A stretch of DNA of 20,553 nucleotides from a virus. Every line of letters starts with the position of its first letter. The first letter of the stretch is position 1. Positions 1 to 7,450 of this stretch are shown here, piece by piece. The notes beneath the pieces were generated by a model. The model had not been told where the DNA came from. It searched no databases and saw only the letters and a list, made by a program, of their open reading frames with translations. The DNA is taken from the IMG/VR virus record IMGVR_UViG_3300032242_000398, positions 1 to 20,553 of that record. The stretch is one strand, 5' to 3'. Both the position numbers and the translations under genes were made by a program.

Positions 1-190
1 CATTTTGATTGGTTTGCTGATTGGGATTCAATTGCTGAAGCAAACTAGCAGAACCAGTAAGCCCTTGATTTTGACTTTGACCTTTGCCACTTGGAGTAGC
101 TTGGGCAGGATTTTGCAAAATAGAACCCAATCCACCCATGCCTTTGCCTTGAGATGGGCTTGTGGAATCCCCGGTGCTAAAGTTGTTCAT
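1..190 (-). CDS. Gln/Asn/Gly-rich phage protein, N-terminal part (runs off left edge)
   Basis: An open frame starts with ATG at 190 and continues without a stop to base 1, so only the first 63 residues are visible. The protein begins MNNFSTGDSTSPSQGKGMGG and is rich in Gln, Asn, Gly and Ser with almost no hydrophobic stretch, so this part looks disordered. A Shine-Dalgarno-like AAAGG lies just upstream of the ATG, in the same AAAGGTAA setting seen before other genes of the window. It follows the second tail assembly chaperone by about 58 bases on the same strand. Position suggests another structural or internal virion protein, but there is no motif to support a function. The coding call rests on the ribosome site, the strand and the continuous frame. 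Confidence 0.6.
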   Translation of the reverse strand, partial: MNNFSTGDSTSPSQGKGMGGLGSILQNPAQATPSGKGQSQNQGLTGSASLLQQLNPNQQTNQN

Positions 191-248
191 AACTTACCTT
201 TGTCAATTGTTGAAATTATCCCATGAACCTTTTGATGTTCAAAGTTTT

Positions 249-656
249 TTAAGGAGGAGTGGGCCAAACCACATTAAATGGATAGCCTGACTGCGCCGTA
301 ACATCACGCAATTGTTGACGATAAACAGCCCATTGCTGCTGCACTTCTGGTGTCAACGGGTTGTTTGGAATTTGTGTCCAATCAGATTTGTAAAGCAACA
401 CATCACGTTTTTCAACAACAGCATTTCCTGCTGCAACAGGATCAAGAACCCATTGATGCGTTGTCCAATCAAAATTTGAATATTTATCTGGTTTTGGTGG
501 AAACTCTACAGGTTGTTGATTTTCAATGTAATACAAAGAATCATCAATAAAACCATCCAAATATGCTTCATTTGGACCAATTTGAATGTCAATATTTATT
601 GTATTTACAATACGCAAAATTTGACCAGTTATAGTGCTGTAAACAGTATATGTCAT
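249..656 (-). CDS. Tail fibre assembly chaperone (second copy)
   Basis: A 135-residue protein whose C-terminal half (about residues 82-135) has the signature of phage tail assembly chaperones (Phage_tail_APC type): an RDVLL..SDW helix, then WAVYRQQLRDVTAQSGYPF and the terminal VVWPTPP. The N-terminal half contains YLDGFIDDSLYYI and FDWTTHQWVLD, common in fibre assembly proteins of this type. Such proteins help fibres fold or trimerise and are normally absent from the finished virion. Its start overlaps the stop of the 557-residue fibre gene as ATGA (654-656 against 653-655), which points to translational coupling and to that fibre as the client. It is a paralogue of the protein at 5032-5487: both end in the same W.VYRQ.LRD...Q.G.P...WP..P pattern. 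Confidence 0.8.
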   Translation of the reverse strand: MTYTVYSTITGQILRIVNTINIDIQIGPNEAYLDGFIDDSLYYIENQQPVEFPPKPDKYSNFDWTTHQWVLDPVAAGNAVVEKRDVLLYKSDWTQIPNNPLTPEVQQQWAVYRQQLRDVTAQSGYPFNVVWPTPP

Positions 657-2326
657 CTTTTTGTTTCCAACACAAACAAAGATCGTTGAGAAGTAGAAGG
701 GGCAGTTATGCCACTTAACAAGTCTTGCAGTTGATAATAATAAGTGTGGGTTCCAGCAGATGGATTATCAGAATAAGCAAAAGAAGAGTTTTGACTTGTC
801 ATCAAAACTGTTGAATCACGAACAATTCTTAAATTTGCTGGACTAACATTAAGACTGCCATCAAGGCCAGCAACTGGATTGCTGGCTGCTGCCACATAAA
901 CTTGATAGCCAGAAGTTGTAATAGTTACAGATTGAATTGTTACCCAATTATTTGTGCTGGTAGACGAACTAATTGAACCAGAAGTAAATGCACTTGCGGT
1001 AACAGTTGCAGAATTTGTTGCAATATTGCTGGTGTTGACCACGTTTCCATTTAGCGTCATTTGAGTGCCGTTAAATGAAATATTGGTAGAAGAATTGCCA
1101 AGAGCAAAAGTTCCATCGCTATTGATTACGCCACCAGAACCCGTCATGGTTGAGCCAGAAATAGCAGGAGTACTACCAGATTGCAATGTGCCTCTAGCAT
1201 ACAAGTTGTTTAAGTATGCGCTTCCTGATGTACGAGAAATGTAATATCCAACAGTACCCCATGTTGATGGATTGCTAGAAACTGGAGGGTTTGAGCCATT
1301 CCAGTTGTCGGAACGAATATCTTGAAAAACGCTTGCAGCAATAGGCCCAACCCATGCTGTTGTGTTTGGGGAAACTCCATTAATCGTTACAGAAGAACTG
1401 TTGTAAAGACCTTGGATATACCAAAGAACATCACCAACAGAAACTGAAGGAGCAGTGCCAACCCATCCACTTGGAATTGTTGCGCCTGAAGTCGGAGTTG
1501 TAAATGTTGGTGTAGATGATGACTGACTTTGAGTTTTATATGCAGTAATTGCACTCAGTCCATTATTTCCGTTTGCACCGTTTGCACCGTTTGTTCCATT
1601 GGCTCCATTTGTTCCGTTGTATGCCAAGTTATAAATTGCATACGATGTATTTGTCCAATCACAAACGGATGTTGTTAAATTAACAGATGCAGACAATGGA
1701 ACTGTAATTGCCCAAAGATAATCCCCAGGAGTCGTATCTGATGCTGGAGTTATTGTCCACCCTGAAGGTGCTGTATACAGCCCCGTTGCCCAAGTGAATG
1801 TTGTAGTTGTAGTTGGACGAGTGGGTGGAGTTGAGCTAGATGTCCATTTATAAATTGTTGGATATGCTACTTGTTTTCCTTTTCCAGTAGTAATCACATC
1901 CAAATCAATTGAATTTCCATCTTCTTGTAAATAATCAAAACTTGGCGCTGCTGTTGATACAACAAATTGAATTTGCCTTCCACCAGCAGTTTGATAAAAC
2001 AAAAAATTTGTTGTACCAAAACCGCTTGCTGTTTTGTACCAAATGTAATCGGCAGGATTAGTAGATTCAACGGAACTATTAGTGTTTCGCAATCCGTAAT
2101 AACTGCGGTTTGTTGGAGTGTTGCTGAAATTTACAGAACCATCAGCACTATCTGCATATTTGACCGCCAAATATTTGTACAGATAAGCAATGATTAATCC
2201 TGTTGGACCAGTAATTTGTCCTGTGTTTGGGTCTGCTGCCAGATTTGCGCCAAAGTTTGCCAATAAATAATTGACAGCTTCCGAAACTTCGGAAATATTT
2301 GGATTGGTATCAAGGGCGAATGGCAT
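653..2326 (-). CDS. Tail fibre / tail tip protein with collagen-like spacer
   Basis: A 557-residue protein rich in Ser, Thr, Asn and Gly. The N-terminal ~60 residues are helical-looking and probably anchor it to the tail. A short collagen-like run (GTNGANGTNGANGANGNNG, residues 238-256) lies between two related segments (about 155-232 and 262-330), which share PSGW...P..PGD.LW and a later W. The segment at about 375-430 (LYARGTLQSG then FALGNSSTNISFNGTQMTL) resembles the part after the central domain in lambda gpJ-like host-specificity proteins. The C-terminal ~110 residues look like a beta-sandwich. Its start overlaps the upstream stop as TAATG, and it is followed directly by an assembly chaperone, which supports a receptor-binding fibre role. 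The exact family is unassigned. Confidence 0.75.
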   Translation of the reverse strand: MPFALDTNPNISEVSEAVNYLLANFGANLAADPNTGQITGPTGLIIAYLYKYLAVKYADSADGSVNFSNTPTNRSYYGLRNTNSSVESTNPADYIWYKTASGFGTTNFLFYQTAGGRQIQFVVSTAAPSFDYLQEDGNSIDLDVITTGKGKQVAYPTIYKWTSSSTPPTRPTTTTTFTWATGLYTAPSGWTITPASDTTPGDYLWAITVPLSASVNLTTSVCDWTNTSYAIYNLAYNGTNGANGTNGANGANGNNGLSAITAYKTQSQSSSTPTFTTPTSGATIPSGWVGTAPSVSVGDVLWYIQGLYNSSSVTINGVSPNTTAWVGPIAASVFQDIRSDNWNGSNPPVSSNPSTWGTVGYYISRTSGSAYLNNLYARGTLQSGSTPAISGSTMTGSGGVINSDGTFALGNSSTNISFNGTQMTLNGNVVNTSNIATNSATVTASAFTSGSISSSTSTNNWVTIQSVTITTSGYQVYVAAASNPVAGLDGSLNVSPANLRIVRDSTVLMTSQNSSFAYSDNPSAGTHTYYYQLQDLLSGITAPSTSQRSLFVLETKR

Positions 2327-3936
2327 TAGAAAGCGTCCTCAACAACAGTGGCTTGCCAGTTCATGGCTGTCAAATTCCAATGGTTTGTTGCATCATTGGA
2401 TTCCACTTTAACTGCAACAGTACGCACAGCATTTTGCTGAGTTGTTACCCAAGGCGTATTGGTGTCAATCAGGGTTGTTCCTGTTTGACCATACGTTGGA
2501 GCTTGAGCGGTGGAGTTTGCACCACCAACAGTGATGTCAATAGCGCCAGTACCTGCAATCTCGGGAAGCAAACGGTGTGTGTACACCTTGGAGCTAAATG
2601 GGACAACACCATTTGGTGTCTGCAACTCAAGATTGGTACGTTCAAATTTGCAAGGAATGCTATTGCCATTGAACGAGTTGCCAACAGCAGTTTGAAGAAT
2701 TTTTTGGTTTGTGGAGTTAGATTGTGCGTACACAACGCAACGAGAAGACAAATTAAATGCACCACTGACTACCTTTGGACCTTCAGTGCCCATGCAAGCG
2801 TTCTGAACGGTCTTAGGAGCGTTCCAAATGTTGAGGTCATACCGATAGGACAACATCTTGTTGCACCACCCTGTAGACGTTAAATCAGGATAGTAAATTT
2901 CAATCTGGTATTTTTGAGTGTTGTTCACCATGAACAAACGGCTGTAATACGCCGGATTCAGATTGGAAAAGAAATAATCTTTCACCTTCTGATTGCCAAT
3001 GGAATTAAAATTTGCCCCATCAAAAACCCAAATGTCACGGGCATCAATCCCATAGACATTGGCATCAGTATTGGTCCAGCAATTGTTATTCAACAAGCCT
3101 CGACCTTGGTTAAGCAAACGAACACCAAAAATAGGTGCAGTGCTGTTTTGATAGGCAATCGGGCTAAAAACAACTGTGTCCCAATACGAGCAAACGTAAA
3201 AATTGCCACCCAAGAAAAAGCCATCCACAATTGGACCGCGAACAGGAATTTCTTGTTCGTTGGCTACGTTGTTTAAAGTTGGTGTCCAAGTCCCAGGAAT
3301 GCCTGTATTGGCAAAAGCTTGCGACCAACGAACAGTTGTGGGGTAGTTATATGAAGTGCCACCAACAATTTCTGTTAAATTTCCAGCAATCAAAATGTTT
3401 CCCACGTTTGGAGAACAATAGTTGCGGACAAATCCAGCCGTTGTTTTGGTTACTCCAGGAGTGTAATTCCATTGAGCATCAGACGTTACAGTCAATTCAT
3501 TTGCTGTTTGCAACAAATACATTGGGTTTGACAATGTATCGTTGACAAAGAAAACACTACCAACCCAAGAAAATGTGATGTTGATGTCTTCGGTGTAATT
3601 TGGCAAAGTCACCGAAGGATTTGCACCAACACCGGGGGTAATGTTGGTAATGCCAGCAGTGGTTACCAAATACCAGCGACCATTATTGGATGTGTCACGA
3701 GTAGCGACAATGTAAACCCAGTTTGTTTCAGAGCGAAAACCACCCTCAACAAAAATGGTTTGATTTGGGATCGCAGAAAGAATTTCTTGTTCGCCATAGA
3801 TTTTTTGAATTCCACGAACATCGGTTTCTACGTTGTAACCAGAGTTATATTCATTTGGAGCCAAAGCATTGCTAGGCACATCCGGTGTAAAGGACATGCC
3901 TACAAATGGGGTTTTGATTCTCTGGTAATCGGCCAT
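2326..3936 (-). CDS. Probable tail hub/nozzle (tail tube) protein
   Basis: A 536-residue, beta-rich protein with many Trp, Tyr and Asn residues and no membrane segment. The N-terminal MADYQRIKTPFVGMSF and the repeated strands around GNILIAGNLTEIVGG, VDGFFLGGNFYVCSYWDTVV and DARDIWVFDGANF resemble the propeller-like nozzle or stabilisation proteins of short-tailed phages (functional analogues of T7 gp12 or P22 gp10). The stretch YQIEIYYPDLTSTGWCNKML followed by SYRYDLNIWN is typical of that class, where assembled units record a measured state in a chain of strands. In such phages the protein sits below the portal-adaptor and forms the DNA exit channel. The gene starts 1 base after the glycosyltransferase stop, behind GGTGG. 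The assignment rests on resemblance and position, not on an exact family match. Confidence 0.6.
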   Translation of the reverse strand: MADYQRIKTPFVGMSFTPDVPSNALAPNEYNSGYNVETDVRGIQKIYGEQEILSAIPNQTIFVEGGFRSETNWVYIVATRDTSNNGRWYLVTTAGITNITPGVGANPSVTLPNYTEDINITFSWVGSVFFVNDTLSNPMYLLQTANELTVTSDAQWNYTPGVTKTTAGFVRNYCSPNVGNILIAGNLTEIVGGTSYNYPTTVRWSQAFANTGIPGTWTPTLNNVANEQEIPVRGPIVDGFFLGGNFYVCSYWDTVVFSPIAYQNSTAPIFGVRLLNQGRGLLNNNCWTNTDANVYGIDARDIWVFDGANFNSIGNQKVKDYFFSNLNPAYYSRLFMVNNTQKYQIEIYYPDLTSTGWCNKMLSYRYDLNIWNAPKTVQNACMGTEGPKVVSGAFNLSSRCVVYAQSNSTNQKILQTAVGNSFNGNSIPCKFERTNLELQTPNGVVPFSSKVYTHRLLPEIAGTGAIDITVGGANSTAQAPTYGQTGTTLIDTNTPWVTTQQNAVRTVAVKVESNDATNHWNLTAMNWQATVVEDAF

Positions 3937-3937
3937 G

Positions 3938-5002
3938 TTAATCCACCGTGGTTGGCTCCGTCATGTGCTGTAAGTTTCCAACAAGACGGCTATCAGTTGG
4001 ATTGAATTCTAAGGCTTTTTTGCATAATTCAATAGCTTCATTCTTGAGGCCAAGATTCCATGCTCCAAGGGATGCCAAGTCCCAAGGCTTTTCCGTCCAT
4101 ACAGATGGGTCCATCGTATAAACAGCTTGCTTGTCAGTTATGTGCAAGGCTTGCTTGGCAGATGAATAGCACTCAACCCACATGCTTCTGCGATAACAGA
4201 ACATGGCAAGATCAACCCAAGGTTCACGAGTTCCTGGTGCTTCAGCACAAGCCAAACGAAGCCACTTATGAGCTTCCCATTGGTTGCCTAACTCGTCATA
4301 GGCTTTGCCAAGCAATCTCATGGCATAGCAGCGTTCATTTGCCCAATTGGCTTCTGGCATAGCCAAATAACGATTCAGGGCCTGTATGGCCTCTTCCCAT
4401 CGGTCGTAGAAGGTCAGTTCACGGGCATGATAGAAAGCATTTCGTGGGCAGTGAGCATCTTCCTTGATTGCAAGTTCCAGCAAAGGCATATATTGTCCAC
4501 GGGACTTGGTGGGGTCTGGGTGGTGGCTAACCAGCAACATATCCGTCTGGGCATATATTTCCTGAATTCGTCCGTCAGGGCGAGGGTACTCATGAACAGG
4601 ATGATGCCAATGGTAGCCATGACGATGATGGATTTTTTCATAGAAAAAACTGATGCCACAGCCCCAATCAAATTTGTATCGAAGACGGGTCGTATCATCT
4701 TTCCATACCCGTTCAATTTCTTCACGCCATCCCGGCTCTAGCACTTCATCCAAATCTAGGGAAATGCAGACATCGTAGTCACCGGGAATTAATGCCAATG
4801 CTGCATCACGAGCTTTGTCAAAACGCCAAGGTTTGATGCAAATATCATGCACCTTAGCCCCGCATTCCAAAGCTAAATCAACCGTTTTATCAGTTGATCC
4901 AGTGTCAGCAATCAAAATCAAATCAGCATCTTTGGCTGAATCACAAAAACGCTGAACAAACTGTTCTTCGTTCTTGCTGATGGCGTAAACGGCAATTTTC
5001 AT
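3938..5002 (-). CDS. Family 2 glycosyltransferase with C-terminal TPR-like repeats
   Basis: A 354-residue protein with a clear GT-A N-terminal domain. It has the opening strand and loop KIAVYAISKNEE (residues 2-13), the nucleotide-sugar loop ADTGSTDKT (32-40) and the metal-binding DxD site at D83-L-D85 in SLDLDEVLEPGW. A His-rich stretch HWHHPVHE (131-138) follows and is common in this subgroup. From about residue 186 to 340 there are helical pairs such as AFYHARELTFYDRWEEAIQA and AWNLGLKNEAIELCKKALEF, consistent with TPR repeats that could bind acceptor or partner proteins. No signal peptide or membrane segment is visible, so it should be cytoplasmic. It sits between a fibre chaperone and the nozzle gene on the same strand. 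Donor and acceptor cannot be told from sequence: a virion protein, host surface glycan or DNA are all possible. Confidence 0.9.
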   Translation of the reverse strand: MKIAVYAISKNEEQFVQRFCDSAKDADLILIADTGSTDKTVDLALECGAKVHDICIKPWRFDKARDAALALIPGDYDVCISLDLDEVLEPGWREEIERVWKDDTTRLRYKFDWGCGISFFYEKIHHRHGYHWHHPVHEYPRPDGRIQEIYAQTDMLLVSHHPDPTKSRGQYMPLLELAIKEDAHCPRNAFYHARELTFYDRWEEAIQALNRYLAMPEANWANERCYAMRLLGKAYDELGNQWEAHKWLRLACAEAPGTREPWVDLAMFCYRRSMWVECYSSAKQALHITDKQAVYTMDPSVWTEKPWDLASLGAWNLGLKNEAIELCKKALEFNPTDSRLVGNLQHMTEPTTVD

Positions 5003-5031
5003 GTTCTATCTTATGGAATGTAATGTGATGC

Positions 5032-5487
5032 TTATGGAGCATCAGGCCAAGTGATTTCCCAAGGAAAGCCAGCTTGATTGCTGATGTCTCGCAAGGCTTG
5101 ACGGTATACAGCCCATTCAAAATCTTGAGGCGTATTGCTTTCCAATGCTTTAATGACTCGCCAATCACATTCAACCAACTTTGCATCACGTTGAGTGCGA
5201 ACGGACTTAGCTTGTTCTGCGTCTTCAACAGCAATTTGTTCGGCATCCATGTTGACCAAAGAATAATTGGTAAACCATTGTCCATTGACTTGCTGCACCC
5301 CATCTCGATATGAAATTTGATAACGTGCAGGTTGTATTTGTGGGCCTTCTAACACGGGATCAACACCAATGACCTCCATGATTTCAGGTGTCAGTTGGTC
5401 GTAGGATGGACCGTTGTTGGCTTGCAAATACGAGCGCAGTTGGCTTTCGTACATAACTTGACCTGTGGCGCGAATTCTGATTTCCAT
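5032..5487 (-). CDS. Tail fibre assembly chaperone (first copy)
   Basis: A 151-residue protein. Residues 98-151 carry the assembly-chaperone signature: RDAKLVECDW, WAVYRQALRDISNQAGFPWE and the final WPDAP. The N-terminal half (MEIRIRATGQVMYESQLRSY, then IGVDPVLEGPQ and YRDGVQQVNGQWF) matches a leader segment often seen in phage fibre assembly proteins. AAGGA about seven bases before the ATG gives a good ribosome site. It lies immediately downstream of the 650-residue fibre gene, nine bases after its stop, so that protein is its probable client. It is paralogous to the chaperone at 249-656 in the C-terminal domain, while the N-terminal halves differ, as expected if each recognises a different fibre. 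Confidence 0.85.
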   Translation of the reverse strand: MEIRIRATGQVMYESQLRSYLQANNGPSYDQLTPEIMEVIGVDPVLEGPQIQPARYQISYRDGVQQVNGQWFTNYSLVNMDAEQIAVEDAEQAKSVRTQRDAKLVECDWRVIKALESNTPQDFEWAVYRQALRDISNQAGFPWEITWPDAP

Positions 5488-5496
5488 GATGTGTCC

Positions 5497-7449
5497 TTAT
5501 GCAATTGCAAGATATGCAAAAGTAACGCCGCTTGCGTTGATGTTGGCGGGTGCGCCAGATTGAATTGTAAATCCAGTACTTGTTGTAAAAATGTAATTAG
5601 CATTGACTTCAACAGCGGTACTGTTCATCAACAAATAAGGGTCAGTGCCAGATACCATTCCACGAGCAGTGTCCCAAAAATACCAATCCGCAGAAACCAC
5701 ATCAATGCGTTTTATCAACACAAAACGTGCGCCTGAAGAAAAACCACAATCAATTGTTTGTGACGCTCCAGTGCCCGTGTAACTTCCTACTTTTGAAACT
5801 CCCGATAAGGTTGCAAAAAGATAATTTGTATATAAAACTCCCGCAGAATTTACAAGCGCATCATTGTTTGCAAAAAAAGTAGTTGCTGTTGGGGCAGCAT
5901 TCCAAAGACTGGATGTTGTGGGTGCGGCATTTGAATTTAAAATCAAATATTTTGTATATCCAACAGGAGCAAAATATACGGCCCAATTTATGTTGTTTGT
6001 CAAATTTTTGACAATCATTAATTCAGGAATAACACCAAGATTATGATTAAAAGTTGATGGAACTCCACCTAGGCCAGTGTATACAACCTGATCAAAAAAT
6101 CTTGGCGCACGTTTAAATCCCAATAAAGAATAAAGAGCGCCTGAAGTGTTTTGACCAAGCCCAATATTACTAGCGTTCATTAATCCAACTGGACCAGTAG
6201 TTCCAGTGCTACCGCCTTGAATTGATTGTCCAGTATTTGATGGAGATGTAATGAAGGCATCGTTGTAACGCAAACGATCAATAAATGTTGGGCCAGCTTC
6301 CACAAAATTTCTATCAGTGTAAATACCAAGATCAATCGTAATTGGAAGACTTTTTGTAGTTGCAGCGCCAGTGCCAGTGTAAATTGCAGGAGAAAACACT
6401 TGAGAACCGCTTGTAGGAATTCTCATTGGTCCACGCCGAATGGCAATATAGATATATGTAGAACTTGCAACAAAAATTGAACCGCCTGTTGCAGACACAG
6501 TAAAACCAGTTGCTGATGGATAAATTTCTCCATTGTCTACAGTTTCTATGGTCGCTGTATTTGGATTTAAAGATTGCCCATCTGTTGTAGTCATGCCTCG
6601 CATGACATCCCACAAAATCCAATTTCCTATAACGCCTGGACGCCTTATAAGCACCCATTGAGGTTCATAACCAAAATTGACAGTGGCAGTGTTGCTGCTA
6701 CTTGTAGTAAATGTGCCGCAAGAAATTACATTGTCATTTCCTGTTGGCCCAAAACCTCCAGCATTATCCGCAAATAAATATGCAATATAAGCAGCACCAC
6801 TTGTATTTACGCTTGTATTTGTACCAAGAGAAAAAACAGTGTTTGTGGGCGCTGTACTATTCCATGCAGTCGGGTTGTTTGCTTGCGCTGTAGTTGTGTT
6901 AAGAGTTATTGAATATGCAGCACTTGTTAAATTTTTATGGTAACAAATCCACGATCCCGTTGTGCTTACAGGGCGCACAATTATAAAACCTGGGACACTT
7001 CCAAGGTTGTGTGGAATTGTTGTATTTGCACCTGTTCCGGTGTAAGTAACAATGTCAAAAAATTTTTGTTTGGCAGCAAATTGCCAATCTACATACAAAG
7101 CACCAGAGTTGTTGTAGTTGCTGTCAGTTCCAATCGTATATCCTGAAGAACTAAATGCTGTTAAGCCTTGAGTATCTGTGGTTTGTGCGGCAGTACTACT
7201 GCTGATAAATGCTTTGGTTGCACCACGAACAGTATCTGTTAATTTGTTTGTTGTTGCCGCAGAACGTGATTTTATCCAAACCAAAGATTTATTTGCAACA
7301 GAATCAATGTTTGTGGTTATTGTGTTAGATGTGTTTGTTCCAGTTCGCAACCATGTTTGAAAAAAATCTTCAATGTAATTGACAACAGTTGGCGCTCCAC
7401 CAACATATCCATCAATACTGCTGTTTCCAGAGGTTTGTTGAAGTGGCAT
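5497..7449 (-). CDS. Tail fibre/appendage protein built from tandem beta domains
   Basis: A 650-residue protein made of related segments in tandem. Segments with YTGTG...IPHNLGSVPGFIIVRP at about residues 131-228 and FDQVVYTGLGG...HNLGVIPELMIVKN at 452-548 alternate with segments holding LIRR...W..WD..RGM at 240-338 and 553-650. A further related segment is at 55-125 (LVWIKSR...DTVRGATKAF). These resemble the repeated beta domains found in tail appendages of environmental phages (DUF7483-like). The protein is rich in Ser, Thr, Asn and Ala, with no catalytic motif seen. The start lies one base after the stop of the collagen-like fibre gene and has no visible Shine-Dalgarno sequence, so translation probably depends on re-initiation. 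An assembly chaperone follows directly. Role inferred: receptor-binding fibre or a structural part of the tail. Confidence 0.7.
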   Translation of the reverse strand: MPLQQTSGNSSIDGYVGGAPTVVNYIEDFFQTWLRTGTNTSNTITTNIDSVANKSLVWIKSRSAATTNKLTDTVRGATKAFISSSTAAQTTDTQGLTAFSSSGYTIGTDSNYNNSGALYVDWQFAAKQKFFDIVTYTGTGANTTIPHNLGSVPGFIIVRPVSTTGSWICYHKNLTSAAYSITLNTTTAQANNPTAWNSTAPTNTVFSLGTNTSVNTSGAAYIAYLFADNAGGFGPTGNDNVISCGTFTTSSSNTATVNFGYEPQWVLIRRPGVIGNWILWDVMRGMTTTDGQSLNPNTATIETVDNGEIYPSATGFTVSATGGSIFVASSTYIYIAIRRGPMRIPTSGSQVFSPAIYTGTGAATTKSLPITIDLGIYTDRNFVEAGPTFIDRLRYNDAFITSPSNTGQSIQGGSTGTTGPVGLMNASNIGLGQNTSGALYSLLGFKRAPRFFDQVVYTGLGGVPSTFNHNLGVIPELMIVKNLTNNINWAVYFAPVGYTKYLILNSNAAPTTSSLWNAAPTATTFFANNDALVNSAGVLYTNYLFATLSGVSKVGSYTGTGASQTIDCGFSSGARFVLIKRIDVVSADWYFWDTARGMVSGTDPYLLMNSTAVEVNANYIFTTSTGFTIQSGAPANINASGVTFAYLAIA

Positions 7450-7450
7450 A

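Noticed and set aside
213-242. Inverted repeat in the gap before the left-edge gene
   Set aside because: TGAAC and GTTCA form a perfect five-pair stem with an eight-base loop, but there is no T-run and no link to a known operator; chance occurrence is likely.
2299-2883. 194-residue open frame on the plus strand with many Cys
   Set aside because: Opposite the nozzle gene; the sense gene is longer, fits its neighbours with TAATG and single-base spacing, and has a protein-like composition.
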